Source: Paraglomus occultum
Lineage: Eukaryota > Glomeromycota > Glomeromycetes > Paraglomerales > Paraglomeraceae
Assembly: GCA_910592205.1 (NCBI GenBank)
Contig: CAJVPJ010000090.1
Location: forward strand, 1-46,736
Length of the DNA: 46,736 bases
Direction of reading: 5' to 3'
A program made the position numbers and the translations under genes. The notes under the pieces were generated by a model. That model was given only the letters and a program-made list of their open reading frames with translations. It made no database searches and was not told the DNA's origin. Position 1 is the stretch's first letter; every line of letters begins with the position of its first letter. This document shows positions 21,193-34,883 of the stretch, in pieces.

Positions 21193-24100
21193 ACTGAATC
21201 AAAACAAAAAGTCACTCTAGTCAAGTTTTTACCACATAGCAATTTTTAGCTCACACAATAAAATGTTCACTCTGTCCGATTTTGTTGTCAGTCTGCCCCC
21301 ATGGGAAATAAATAATTCCGCGTTTATCAACATTTTTTAAAAAATGTGAAAAAATATACATTAGTATCTAAACATCTGATAAAAATTTTATGACGGAAAA
21401 TGGTATTTATTTCATCGAATTAATTTAGTAAAATCAATAGTAATATAATAATAAATAGAGACTGATGAGGAAAGTAATTCCCTGTTAATAATGCATAATA
21501 AAAACTATTTGTTTCAAGTTTTCGATATATATACCATGCAACATTTGAAATGCTGGCAGTGCAGAAACGAGCAAGACAACTTGTTCATTGTTTTTACAAC
21601 CTCTGTACATTATTATTATAGATTAAGATGTTGGGCTAATATTAAAGAAGTTTATTGCAAAATTTGATATCTCAGCTATCACAATTTTTTTAGTATGGAA
21701 TTCTATTTCCATCATTATATTTGTTAAAGCAGACTCGCCACCTTTTTTGACTAACTGAATCACATTCACTATGCGCTATATCAAGTTTCTCTGTTTATAT
21801 TAAATCAGCTTTAACTCTTCAATATTTGAGACATTCACAATAATTTGATAAATCAGGAAGTACGCTCATGGTTGATGCCTTGTTGTAACTTTCAATTTGT
21901 GTAATTACATATTTCGGGAAGCTGGTTTTATAAACTACTAACTTAGAGTTGGTTGTGCTTTTTCGTAGAGAGATGCCTCTCTATACAAACAATGACTATT
22001 CTTGGTACGCGCTGTATTAGTATGTACGATAATTCCGTGCCATTGCTGGTGACCAGAAGAATTGTCAAATAGACTTATGTATGTAACCACTCCCGCTAAG
22101 CAGCCGTTCTTTGTCCTGAGATACCCGATAAACGCTAGCTCACAGACTTTTGCAAAAAATCTGACCCAATTTGATGTGGCAGACTATTTTTAGGTGACTT
22201 CCAAAATGCTTGTTTTCTATAGTATGCCAACTGTCAAGCTGCCGAAGATTAAGATAATGTTGCACTGTGCGAAACACAGCGGCATTACTCAGCATTATCC
22301 TTGTACGTACATGTTAAAATACAATTCCGCCACAAAAGAAACAGAAGCATGCAGACGACCGAGAGTCAAAGCGAATTTCTTCTAGCTGGTTGCTCTAGTT
22401 AATACACGTACGTGTTTTTGTCCCAATTTCATTTTACATAAGTGCTTGTTTTCTCACTGTCGATGCTTTTCGTAGCATTGTTGCTTCGTTCTTGGTTCAT
22501 CTAATAGTATGCCGTCTAGGAAACTTCGGTGATAGACCGATCAAGAAATATGAAAAGTCAAAGACAACTAACGCTAGACATATTATCGAAAGAAATGCTA
22601 AAACTAGATACGTATGAAGTGACGAAATAATATGTTATTGAAATAACAGAAATTTATGCTTACAAAAAGGCCGAATCTTCAGCTCGTCGCGCGCTGTAAT
22701 GTCTTTCATTCACAAGGGGCAAGATGCTCTAAAGACAAAATACAATACAAATCCCCAACGAATGCTATTACCGCTTTTGGTGATTCGTTTTGCGCCCATG
22801 CCTATAACTATATACTGTATACTTAAATTCTTCCATTCACTAGAATCATCGATTTTACGTTTCCCTGCATTCTAACTCTACACCTCAATTCTTTTGCTAT
22901 CCAGTCTACTTTTCTATCCCTAACTTTATTTCTGCTTCTTTTTCCCTTTAGAAAATGTGCAACAAGCTAACCCCTTAACTCTACTCCCTAACTTTACTCT
23001 TAATTCTTAGGGAATTCCAAACTCCGACAACGAGAGCATTGGCATTTGCGGTTACGCAGACGGAACTGTGTCATCACTCACTGATCTAATCTACGAAACT
23101 TCGACTTGAAGTAAACATCTTTGTGCACAATTCCTTATTGGCGAACAAGTCCTTAAAGATGCAGATATCCCCGGCAGCACATGATAGCAACGAAACCCGA
23201 GGTTAATCAGTTCATAAATGTTGATGGAGCCCTGCTTCCGACACCACACTTTTCGGAAGTTTGATCGTGTGACCCGTCGGATTGTTACTTTTTATAGAGA
23301 CACATTCCCGATGTTCGGGGTAAAATTTCTATATAAAGGACGAGATCTTCCATAGTCGTCATCGATTGAGCAGATCAATTTCCAATCATAAGAAAAAAAA
23401 AGAAGCCCTATCGCTATTTTGCCGTGCGCGAATCGGTCATTTTTGGCAATATATAAACTTCTCCGGGGGGTGGATGTCGTGTTACACAATTATGTCAGCC
23501 ACCACAATATGGTTTCATATGGGAAGAGTCAAGTAAAGGAAGGCAAATCCGTTAAACCATAAATCAAGGTATTAACAATCCGGACCTATCATTATTTTCG
23601 GCTCTAAAATCAGATCACATTTACCATACCGATCTAGGCCAGTCTATCCTTCGGTGGTATCGGAAATTTGCAGAAATCGCAATTGTCATGGCGCGCAAAT
23701 GACGTGTGATGAAATCAAATCACATTGTCTTATCTGACGACATGTGTACAAATATACCATAAAGAATATTATCAACGTCCCAAGTAGTCCCTCCTAAGGA
23801 ACGCGGGTGAAACACAAAAGTAGTGCGCAAGCAAATAAAGAGAGGGGTAACCTCAGGGGCCAAGATCAATCGACGATCATATAATAATTACGAGAACGTG
23901 GAAAGGAAGCTCGAAAACACCAGCAACTTGACAATAACAACGTTCAAGTGCAATAAATACTCGAGCACCCGAGTTACTGGCTCAACAATGATACAAATCA
24001 ATCAACGATGGCGAACGAATAAACAAGCGCAATAAAAACGTAACCACTGGAAAGTGAAGAATAAGATTATATATTACACATTAAAAATTAAATCTTCAAA

Positions 24101-24366
24101 TTTAAGGAAAATGTTCGTCTTCGATCATTAGTAAGTTAACGTGTGAAGTGCAAGGGGGCGTAAAATCAAACGTCGTATTCGGGGTGCCTCCATTACATTT
24201 CGCGAATACTGCGCGAATGATCTTGCAACACCTTAACACTAACTAACTATAGGTATAATCATAAAACTATTACTCTTATCACAGCCTAAACGTGCTCTAT
24301 GCCGTTTCTCCCATCTTCTAATCTTTACGTATTTCTTAAAATATCCCCCGTTATCGTCTGTTATTA
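21193..24366. other. Gene-free stretch upstream of the C2H2 gene's 3' end
   Basis: Over 3 kb with no recognisable gene, RNA or transposon relic on either strand. Short open frames at 22194-22385, 23292-23489 and 23823-24035 show no domain. The first 120 bases left of 24367 should include the 3' UTR of the C2H2 gene. Confidence 0.3.
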
Positions 24367-25970
24367 TCACACCCTTTCCCTATATGTCTCTCTTTGCGCC
24401 TCATACCCTAAATTCCCTATTCTTCCACTCATTGAGCTAGCATCGGATCCGAAGAAAGCATTCCCAACCACAAGAGACAAAGGCGGTAAAGTATCTTGAT
24501 GTGACTGAGGTCTGTGGCACGGTATTGACTGATTAGATTGGAGTTGTTGAATGTGAGGTTGTACCCGCTGCATTTGTTGATTTGCATATCCTTGAACGCA
24601 ATTCACTGCATTAGCTTCGTATGGCTCGCCATGTTGGCCACAATACTGTCCGTACCCATTAACAAACGGTTGCTGATAATTTCGGATGTTTGCGCTGTTG
24701 CCGTTGACATTCGCAAAATACATATCTCTGTTAGTATCTCTCCCATCTCTCCCTATTACAGGGAGACTTCTACTTTCTCGTCGATGTCTCGATCGAGAGG
24801 ATGTGTGGGTACGATAATGTTGCATCATGTTATCTTGACGGGAGAAGCGCGACTCGCAGCCGGGCCAGAAACATTTAAAGTTTTTCTCGCCAGTATGAAT
24901 ACGAAAATGTCGAGCCAGATGACCGCTGCCGAATAAATGTTATATTTGATTAGTTGCTTCATTTTACCTTTCGTAATTCGTCGATCATGTGTAGCTCACC
25001 TGGTAGTAAAACTCTTCCCACAAGGTTCCCAGGTGCAGAAAAACTTTCTATTCTTTTGTGTTGTGCCTTGTTTCCCATTGGCTATGCTACTTGCATTGCT
25101 CTGATTGCTTCCATTCTGTCCAGCAGCCACTGCAGGAGTGTTTTCGGCATTCGTCGTGATATTCGCTTGAGCATCTGTTAATATGACCCCATTATCGGCC
25201 CTGTTATGTTTGTTCACCCTTTCTATACCGTCTTCGATATTGGGAACTCTCTTCTTCTTGTTTCTTAGTTCAAACTCTCTCTCATCATCATTACGAATTA
25301 TGTTCATGTTCATATTTATTTTATGCATGTATTCCTCAGCAGTAATTATGCTAGGAGAAACGTGCGAGAGAGATGCTAGCGAGAGACTCTGGTGTGATTT
25401 AGTAGATGTCCAGGAAGGCGAAGTAGTATCAGTGTACTCCGATCGTATACGAGTTGACCCTTCCCGAAGGGCAAGCGTAGTTGAAAGAGAGATTGTACTA
25501 TTCCTACGTGATGTATTGCAGGAGTGGATCAAGTAGCCGTTGGACTCGTCGATATCATTGAGGAGATTGACAATGTCTCCGGATGATGTTTTCCCAATAA
25601 GACGACCGTTGAATTTACACGCGTCTGCATTTAATATTTCTCCTTGTATCCCTTGTTCGGATGCTGCCTTGTATTGACTACCGTTAGCCTCTTCTAATAA
25701 TCCTCCATCGATACGTGAATGTGCTCCTACACGTGATGAGGCAACACTACTGTCCATCTCGGGTTTTATCCTCGTATTCGACGCGTGCAATGAATCGACA
25801 GTGGTTGGAGTGAGGGGAGGCGTGTTATTCGGAGGAGAGGGTGGTAGCTGTGGAGCAGGATATTGTTTAACGTATTGTGAATAACCGCAGTCGTATGGAG
25901 GAGTATAGAATGAATACGGGAACGGCTTGGAAAATGAAGACTGTTGGCATTGATATTCAAAGTAGGTCAT
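24367..25970 (-). CDS. NRG1-like C2H2 zinc-finger transcription factor
   Basis: Model: complement of 24367-24925 and 25000-25970; 509 residues. Two C2H2 fingers, CX4CX12HX3H each, lie at residues 312-334 and 342-364. The intron falls inside finger 1 between FTT and SGHLARH. The FTTSGHLARHFRIHTGEKNF and RFSRQDNMMQHYRTHT motifs match the fungal NRG1/NRG2 class, which in yeast are Cys2His2 repressors working with Ssn6-Tup1 in glucose and stress control. The 310-residue N-terminus is Ser/Thr/Pro/Asn-rich and disordered with a basic patch (RNKKKR), and the C-terminus is Gln/Asn-rich. The start is the ATG at 25970; the frame extends to 26024 without another ATG. A TATA-like element lies 73 bp upstream. 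Target genes are unknown. Confidence 0.9.
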
Positions 25971-26042
25971 CGTGAAGAAGTCCGTATGACTGATTGCGTT
26001 CGAGTAGCGAGAGATTATTGACAAGTAGCTGGCTTTGTTGTG

Positions 26043-26049
26043 TATATAA
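26043..26049 (-). promoter_or_regulatory. TATA-like element of the C2H2 gene
   Basis: The minus strand reads CTTATATACA, 73 bp before the chosen ATG. This spacing suits a short 5' UTR and supports the 25970 start over the upstream TTG frame. Confidence 0.4.
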
Positions 26050-26599
26050 GATGTGATGAGAATGTTTCAGGATTTGATCGAGTCGAAAATATTATGTACA
26101 AATGATGTGATATGTACAGGAAAAGAACAAAGTCGTATCGTTTATGATCGCAGGTTGGATGTGTTTGAGAGAAGGTGTATTTATATCAAAGATGGACAAG
26201 ATAATAAATAGAGTAAGAGAATAGATTGTATAAATTAATCAGACATATATATATTGTTTGATCTATTGTAGTTTTTATGTGTAGTATTTTTCTGTAAAAA
26301 AAAAATTTTTTTTTGTATTTTTTCCACAACTTACCACAAGATATAGATTACACTACAACAACAATATATTGGCTTTTCCTTTTACCTTCCAGGGAACATA
26401 TGAATGACAGTTTGTTTATAAGAAAGCGACTGCTATTTCCACACCTTTGTTTATGGGATTTGCTATTCTCACGACAAATAAACATGTAACATCAGAGAAA
26501 AGGGATGAAAGAGGGAAAAGGCGGGAACATGCAAATAAATGTTATAAATAGATAGAGCGTGGCAGGGGAGGATTAGATTAGAGAAAGACCGTATTTGCA

Positions 26600-26619
26600 G
26601 ATATATATATATATATATA
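26600..26619. repeat. (AT)n microsatellite
   Basis: A run of alternating A and T of about 20 bases. Confidence 0.9.
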
Positions 26620-26894
26620 GTATAGTAGTTAGTATAAATAAAACTTGGGTAATCTCTCTCATTTAACTTCGGAACAATCTTATTACCAGGTGGCTGTGGA
26701 TTCAGGGCTTATTCAGTGTGCTGGTTTTCCCTTTAGATAGTTGTTGTATTTCTATCAACTGCTGCTTGCTGCTGTTGTGTTGTGTAAGTTGTCGAGTGCA
26801 ATCTTTGTGAAGTCTACTTAATCACACTCAAGCAATCCACACTCTGACAATCACACCCTAGTCGTTTCTTCGACAGCGAAGATTAAAAGGGCAG

Positions 26895-26902
26895 CGAGAG
26901 AA

Positions 26903-26942
<40 letters not shown>
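26895..26942 (+). repeat. (GA)n microsatellite
   Basis: A nearly pure GA run of almost 50 bases, on the minus strand a CT-rich tract about 950 bp upstream of the C2H2 gene start. CT-rich tracts are common near fungal promoters. Confidence 0.9.
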
Positions 26943-26944
<2 letters not shown>

Positions 26945-29900
26945 ACACTTGTAAGAAATAAATATTAAAGTATTAGGAATTGGGATGATGAAAGGTTAAA
27001 AGATATAGCCTGAACGCGGCTTTATATGATGTAGGGCAGGGAGAACAGGCTTTTTTAATAAATTCTATATGTAGTTATAATATAATTATACAGTAATGCA
27101 CAAGTCGGGTACAAGATTAAATTTCATTATTCATTGTATTATATAATATTATATAATACATATAAATGTTTGTTGTACATAAAATATACGGATCGAATTT
27201 AGAATTGGATCGAACTATTATATCACACTCTGAATATTTGAATACTTTTCATAAATGATTGCCGATTAGGTATCCGCTTATGAAGTGTTGTCACATCGGT
27301 TGTAGAGTAGTAAGCAAGGCAGAGCACATGAGAAGTACCGTCAAAGCAAGAGGGATATGTGGTAAAAAGTATGATGCCTGTGACAATTGAAGTCAATGTG
27401 AATTAGAACTGTATGCAAATGCAACACTGTGAAGGTTTAATTGACGGAACATACCATAATGAAACTATATTACATGAGGTGTGATTAATAGAGAGGCTTG
27501 TAATACGCATTGCTAATAGTTTGTGCTAGTTATTTTGTTTATTTATCGAGATATCCGTGCGGGACGGGCGATTTCTCCACACTGGTATCATAACATCCGA
27601 CAGTACTACATTACGAGATGTACATTACGGTTACTGTACGTACGTCACGGTCGCTTAATATTTTTATGGTAATTCCTCATTGCGTTTAATATATATCTTC
27701 TCCCCTCCCCAACCCGACTTAACCCCCACACAAATGCCTTCTCCGCACCACCCTTCCCTATCTTTCGTTACACTAAAGACACATGCAGACCATATTTACA
27801 TTCGCCCATCCATGTTTTGTTATAATAGGGATTGGTAGAGAAATCTGGTCTTTTCGATGATTGCACAAATGATTATTAGGAATCACCGTTGTTGCATTAT
27901 TGCGTTGATGCATAAAGAGCAAAACCAGTATTTTCTATCACTAATTGCTTTATTACTTTCCAGCAAGCACACAGTCTTAACCGATAAACTACTAAATCAT
28001 CAGTTAAGGGATGGAGTAGAAGGGAAAAAAAACTTTACGAAATGGAAAAAATTGATAAGGGAACACTTTTACCTTATCGTTCTTCCAAACACAATAATCG
28101 TCCACACCCGCCCCCAAATTCTTCTTTCTTTCTACGCCAATTTTTGACTATTGAACCGTACGCATGTTCGATTTTTGGATAGAACAAAGGAAAGGGTCGG
28201 AGTTCAGGATAAGAATTAAGAAGAGGGGTAAACACAACGAATAAGTAATGAGATGGCTGAATGAAATCAAATAAGAGCATAAGTTACTGTATTTATGCTA
28301 ACACCTTCTTTATTCATTACTCATCTTGGCAACCTCATGTCTATTTTCTTCCCTTTTTGTACTCTCTATTTTCGTATTCTACGTTGCAGAATTATCCGCA
28401 CGGATTATGTCACCTAAAACACATGAGCATACATATTGTCCACAATGCGAAGTGATCGGATCCCAATTATTGTCCAGGAAATCTTAATAATCTAGCCTTT
28501 AGTGGTTTGCAAACGACGTGAACGTGAAAATGAAATGCTTGCAACGGATTGAATAATTGAGGCAACAAAAATAACTTATGCATATGGTTTAACATCATGG
28601 TTAATCTTCACGAGTTTATACCTACTCCGGTTCGAACGGACAGGCAATTCCTGCACCAAGTTTTATTACTGCTCTTGTCATAATTTAGTTTTTATTATAT
28701 CACATCGACTATTTGTCATGGTAAAATACAGTTAATGGGAAAGCATGATCTTTTTTTAGCATCGCAATTGAAATGGCGTGTAGAGAAAAATGAGCGTAAA
28801 TACGAAGACTCGCGGACGACACCGAAACAGGACCTTTCATGAAGAAAACTCAATACCGACTGTATTACATGGATGACATTTTCCCTTGTTAACAACTCCT
28901 GTTTCTTATCCAAATGCATCAGTTCACGAACTTACTGAAAACCTGTCACTGAAACAAGCGATTTAATGCGCAAATGATTAATGAAATAGGCCTTTGAAGT
29001 TTTGCGAAATCATATCAATGGCTGAATTAATATAAACTGCAGACAGTGTTAAAATTATTATTATACATAAAACAAGGAAGTTACTATGATATGTTTTTCT
29101 TTGTCTCATTCTTCACGGCCGCTGTATAATTAGCGACTGAATATAATATATTCGGTATATCCTGCAATTTGAATATAATAGATAATTAGTGAAGTCCCTA
29201 TCTTCTGAAAATTTTCATAGTTGATGTTTGCCACAGGTTATTGAAAAAGGGTTAATATGTGGAACATATAAACAAACAGATTGAATATAACACTGAACAT
29301 TCCCATTTTTTTTTCCTGTTCCTGCATGTGCTAAATTAGGTGTTGAAGGGACAATGGAAGTTTTTGATGTCCCATACGTGGGAAGATTTCGGATGTGTAT
29401 CAAGACTGTTGACTAAATGGTATTGTGCAGATCGATAGATCAGGTGAACTGTTTAGTAAAATATTGATAAATAAACTTTAACTGCTTACAGACAACAATA
29501 ATAGACGAGCTCTGACAAGATTAACAAAAAATCTAATGACAGTTGCTGATATCAAAAACCAGAACAGCCTTCTCTTCTACACCTATGCCAATCCGATCAA
29601 GACCTCTGAAATGCGCAAGGATCTACCTAAAGTGTGGTTAACCATCATAAAAATTACTCTCGTTGTTTCATATGAATTTATCCAAGCGCAAAGAGTATTC
29701 GCCCCAATAAGTAAATTGTATATATTTTTCAAATACGTCTAAACACTTGCAATTTGAATAAGATTAAACCCACATTAGGCGGTTAGACGTGGCAAAGCAT
29801 ATTCCCCCTGCATTCAGAATATAGATTTACCATGCAACATAATAACTGTCATTAATGACAGGTTCATTTATTGTTTGATAAAGACAATTAGCGCAGTCAT

Positions 29901-30212
29901 TAATTGTAGTTGTTTGCCGCCTGAAAATCATGTATTAACAATCATCTATATATTTGTCTGTTTAATATGTGTTAAATCTACCATCTTTCCATCCCATCCA
30001 AACTATCCACTGTCTTTATTTACACTTACAATTTCCCTGTTTTCCAAATACAGTAAACACATAGGCATCCTCGTTTTTATGGTAACCAGTTACATAAGCG
30101 TGACTATTTGTTATTGCTCGTTGTTATGACTGCTACCTTAGATATTCCGGTTTTTCGTCCTGTTTATTGATTGCTCGAGGACCCTGAGAGAGTGCGTGTC
30201 TGTGTGATGATG

Positions 30213-30305
30213 GAATAGTGTTGTTCTTGCTGTTGCTGTTGTTGCTGTTGTTACTGCTGTTGTTGTTGTTATTGCTGTTGTTGTTTGTTGTTTTCGTTAT
30301 TGTTG
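30213..30305 (+). repeat. (TTG/CTG)n trinucleotide tract
   Basis: A degenerate TTG/CTG tract. On the minus strand it reads as poly-Asn/Ser in a 71-codon open frame (30133-30348). Without other coding support I treat it as a microsatellite. Confidence 0.8.
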
Positions 30306-31383
30306 TCGTCGTCCACAGCTGTAGTTGTGTTGTAATATTTAAACCCATACCTTATTTATTTGGGTGACTATGACGTGATCATTCAGTTGGAAATTTGGTA
30401 CAAAACATTGATGTAATGGCCTATACAAAGTCCTTCTCATTGATGTAATGATCAATATTCAGTATTAATTAGACATGCGGGAAATATAGGAAAGACAGTA
30501 TACACCAATCGGTTTGTATCGTGTGCATATACATACATATATCGTTACTGTTTACTATGATGTCAAATATTACAATAGAAACGCCAAAGCATAATAACAA
30601 ATCGTGACAATCACACTAGATGTGCATAACACGCAAACTCAGTCTATATACAACGTACATACTATCCATATTAAGACTGACACTCATCAAGATTCTACTC
30701 ACAGTAACGCCACAAGAGTATTAAATACATGAATTTTCCTGACAGATAATCTACAACTGTTACTTCATGACCCTGAAATTCTTTTTCCATGAGTTGGCAA
30801 TTATATCAACGATCAAAGCCATTATGACAAGCAGTTCTGATTTAGTAATGTTAGCTTTCAACGTAAACACAATGCCACAGTCATAACAGTTAACTCTCAT
30901 GTCTATTGTTTCAGTTTAATAGAGTATTCCTTTGGTCTCTTGGCTTGACAATAGCAGTTACATATTCAAATTCAACTTCTGCACCCAACTTATTAAAAAA
31001 CTTGTCTGAGTAATAGCCGCATTCGAAACGTATGCGTGTGGATAGCAAACAAAAAGTTACAAGTATTAATTACAAGGCACAAAAAAGCCGTTCCCAAGTT
31101 GGTCAAAAAAGCATGTTTGATTTGAGTTATTCAACGGGCAAGATAAGGTATCGGCTGTGTTGATGTTTTCGCGCGTTATAGTTACACTGGGTACAGAATT
31201 TCGCCCAATAGCAGGTCCTTTCCATGTCGATGTCAAAGGTGAATTAGGCTAATTACGCTGTCTCTAACGCTAATGTGTGTGGGGGGCAATGTTGTGAAAA
31301 GGGGAAAGGTTTGATCCACATATAGCATTTAATACATGTAATAGATTGATAAACGTACTATTCTATCTATGTTATTGCGTCAC

Positions 31384-31629
31384 ATGAAAAATTACATACA
31401 TGTAATCATATGTTTGGCAATATTTATATTACCTTCGTTATTGACGTCATCTCTTTTGTGTATTCAACGCGACAATATAATTTACCTATTATTTATTGAT
31501 TTACTATTAGAACTATTTATTATTACGTACGTATTATATACTGTTCATGACCCAAGCCCGGGAATAAATCTTTGCCGGGGTGGTCATCACTACGTTATTT
31601 CACGCCTAAATCCTGTATGTTATGAATAA
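31384..31629 (+). CDS. Doubtful small hydrophobic ORF
   Basis: An 81-residue frame starts MKNYIHVIICLAIFILPSLL, which resembles a signal peptide or membrane helix, followed by a second hydrophobic stretch (YLLFIDLLLELFIITYVLY) and a Cys-containing tail. In AT-rich DNA such frames arise by chance, and there is no family match or conserved motif. An in-frame ATG also lies 15 bp upstream. Confidence 0.15.
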   Translation: MKNYIHVIICLAIFILPSLLTSSLLCIQRDNIIYLLFIDLLLELFIITYVLYTVHDPSPGINLCRGGHHYVISRLNPVCYE

Positions 31630-34600
31630 GCAGTCACCTTGGAGTTTAATAGTGGCGTAAAATAAACTTGTTCCCTCCTTATTGGATATCAATCACGTAA
31701 TATTATACAGCCATTCTATTTAATGTCCTTCCAAAGGCGAGGATTCAGAAGCCGAATTATGACTAGTGTGCAACAGAGCAAGAAAACAATGTTGAGAGTC
31801 AATAACACAAGGATAAGAGTGAACCAATAAGTAACTAATAATTAACGGATTCTGTTTGCTGTCTGATGTTACTGGCGATAGTAATATTATTATTCAAAGA
31901 ATTGGGCCCCTGAAATCTTTATATGGGCCCTTATCTCAAACATTCACACACGTTCCAATTACCCAGGGTCACATCAACATGCGCTTTCTACGCCTCGTAG
32001 AGATAGTCCCTTGTTTACTTTTTATTCTCTACTTATTCACTGTATATAGAATAGACAGGAATGAAACACGCAAACCTTCCCCTCCACTCGACTGCAAGAA
32101 ACGGCGGGAACAGGTGATACCTGATCATCGATCTCGGAATTTTCCACAAGTGTGTTCTAAAATACACTACTGAGTTGTGTGAGTTGAAAAAAAATTTTTT
32201 TTGATGTAAGTGCACGAGCATAATAAGACGGCTGCGTGGATGTTTGCTTCTTTTGGGGTAATGTTATACAGGGATGGATGGGGACACAATAATGTAAGGG
32301 AATGGTAAGGAAACAAAAAAGGGGAAAAGGAGCAAAGGAGACACGGTATAATTGTAGTATAGAACGTTTTTTACAATAGGGTGCATTCAATAAGAATAAT
32401 ATATTCGATGTATAATCTATCGTCACAACCCAATTTCTTCTTTTTCATGCAATCGGATCAAATCTCCCGTGCTTGCCATTTCCCGCAAGGGCATACATAT
32501 AACCTTATTAAATTTGGGGTGATACAAAACCATAATTACTCATGGGCTTTGATGCAAATAATAATATAATATATAGTGCGCCAAACTCCGCCACTTAGGG
32601 TGTGTATCTGGCATGTCATGGTATAACGACACAATCTCGCACATAGGCAGCAGATGGTTTAGATCACTGGCAAAGGGGGAGATGGTGGAAATGTGGGAGA
32701 AAGATGATGAAGCATCAGACATCAATTTGTTCTTAACTGAATACACGTTAATTACTGATGCTAATTACTTCCTCCTCGCACATCAGTCTGGCAACAATCA
32801 ATTCGTTGGTCTAATTGTGTCGTCGGCGTATGATCTGGGCGTGTGCATATACTATGTCACTGTACGGGCTATGCTATGATATAATAGCAAGGACTCGTCC
32901 CACTAAATGTGACACGTGAAAGCGGGACATGAATTATAATCTGTGTTCTTGCGCAGGTCGGCAACCTAACAACTTACATACCTCCCCAATTATTGTTTCG
33001 AATAAGCATACATTATGAAACGTCGGATAATAATCCTTCTTTATCATCAGAGACAATCCTGGCAAAAAGAAAATTAATAATAACGTTAAACCATTACATA
33101 TGATTATCTGTTTATTGCTCAGGATTGATTTAGGACCATGTCCGTTGTGACGCCAGCTTTTTTCTGTCGTATGTTGCGTGTTTGTTACTGTTAACCGCTT
33201 TATCACTTAATAATCATTTTCCTGTTAATCGCAACTCTATCTTGTTAATGGGATTTTTATTCACATCTATAGATTATAACAGACAAGTCCTTATTCAAAC
33301 CAAAAATAAATAAATAAAGGTTGCGAAGAATAGAAGTTGAGCAAACATAACAACAAACACCATCTGTAGATCTAGAATTCGAGTTTATACAGTAACATCT
33401 CGCTTTACAATTTTGTCATGGTGGAATAGAAAATTGGTAGTAATTTTCTTTTGCCAAGACATAACTCACGCTCGTAGGTTGTTCTGATAATAATAAACCA
33501 TTTCGTTTTTAGGTGTTTGATTTTTTTATCACCATAATTTTGATATTTTCAGTTCTATTATATAATTAATTTATCAACTTAAACAGAAGTAGTATTAGCC
33601 AGCTGCGTATTTTCCATCTTTAGCTTTGCTCAGGGACAAACGTACAAGGATAGAACTGTCAGTATAAAGACTACAGTAACCCCATAAAGTATTCTAAATA
33701 GAAAAGCGATTAGGTCAACGTGCCGTCTACATGCAGTTTGATTTATTTGATTTCCCTATAAATATGATGTCAATATGAGCAGACAGGAGACAGGTTCTAA
33801 CCAAGGCACAAGGTATTTACACTACACGATTTCGTTTACGCAAAAAGGCTTGTGTGACTTGTATAAACTGATCTAACTGATCTGCAGTTTTCCTACTACT
33901 AAAGTAATAACGTGAATTTGTGTTTCTATTTTACATCGCGAATAATATTTAAAATTGGATAGTTGTATTGAAATTGATCGCTTCACATGGTCTCTTTCAC
34001 CGGACCATGCTAATAATATTATTATATAAAAAGGATGCTAGTTGAAATACACATCATTCATTGTCTACATACAAATTCAATATACAGTATATATAACGTT
34101 GCTGAAGCATTACAGAATAACTTTAAATCACGAATAGATGTTGCTCCTTCTTCGTTATATATTCCTACGATAAAGAATTATCTTATATAATACCTGTGCT
34201 GGTCTAATTTCTTTTCTTTTCTTTTCGACGGTTACCGTTGAAAGAGTCGGGGGTTAAAAAGCTTTTCAAGTATTACGGATGAAAGTTGGCGCATAAGATC
34301 ATTTCTTTAGAATAGCTCGATTGCAGATAAGCGATGAGGGAGGTATTTCCGGGATGAAGCATATTTACGTAACAGTCGTCGGCATTGGTTAACGCCATGA
34401 ATGAGGGTCGCGTCAACAAGACATGGTTTAAAAATAATTTCTGAATATTCCGAGGTTGGATGTCGAACATTAGCGGTTATAGAGGGATAATCCAAGTTTT
34501 AGCCAAGTTGTTACGAGTGATTTCAATTTGTTTTCGTCACTATATCAATATGGTGTACACGCTTAATTCGAAACTTCCTTTCTTACGAATATAACCAAAA

Positions 34601-34883
34601 TCCGCAAACCTTATTTTGCGTACTTTTCCGGCACGACACCGAAGATACTCACTATGCTTATTATTGTGGATCAGATGCCGTTGAAGCGATAGTACACGTG
34701 GCCAATGTGTCATCGCTCACGTTGGACCGTTTACATGATTTCGAATATTCTGGAATAAACCACGTTTATTGTATTAGTGAGCTTATTATAATACTAATCC
34801 GGTTTTGTAAAGATCCTAACATTTTAAAATAAAATACAAGAAAATAGTCCACATTTTTAACGACTCGGATCAAAACAAGATTA

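Larger units (their letters stand above)
25971..34883. other. Nearly 9-kb gene desert
   Basis: I found no gene I can defend. The part nearest 25970 is promoter and perhaps 5' UTR of the C2H2 gene. Microsatellites lie at 26600-26619, 26895-26942 and 30213-30305. Open frames at 27857-28147, 28716-28919, 29536-29742, 31369-31629, 31856-32173 and 34273-34495 have no domain. The one at 29536-29742 follows a splice-acceptor-like CTTACAG and reads protein-like (RALTRLTKNLMTVADIKNQN), so it may be an orphan exon or relic. A Tigger-like lone end (CAGTAACATCTCGCTTTACA) is at about 33,391. Confidence 0.35.

Noticed and set aside
25971-26024. Earlier start for the C2H2 factor
   Set aside because: The upstream frame has no ATG (it begins at TTG), and a TATA-like element sits where a short 5' UTR from 25970 would require it.
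30133-30348. Poly-Asn open frame on the minus strand
   Set aside because: It is produced by the TTG/CTG microsatellite, with no flanking coding signal.
32613-32879. 88-codon open frame with a protein-like start (MSWYNDTISHIGSRWF)
   Set aside because: No recognisable family, an equally open antisense frame, and no promoter or splice context.
34273-34495. Two overlapping minus-strand frames with a faint ankyrin-like look
   Set aside because: The similarity is limited to a few residues, with no repeat periodicity and no splice-linked exons.
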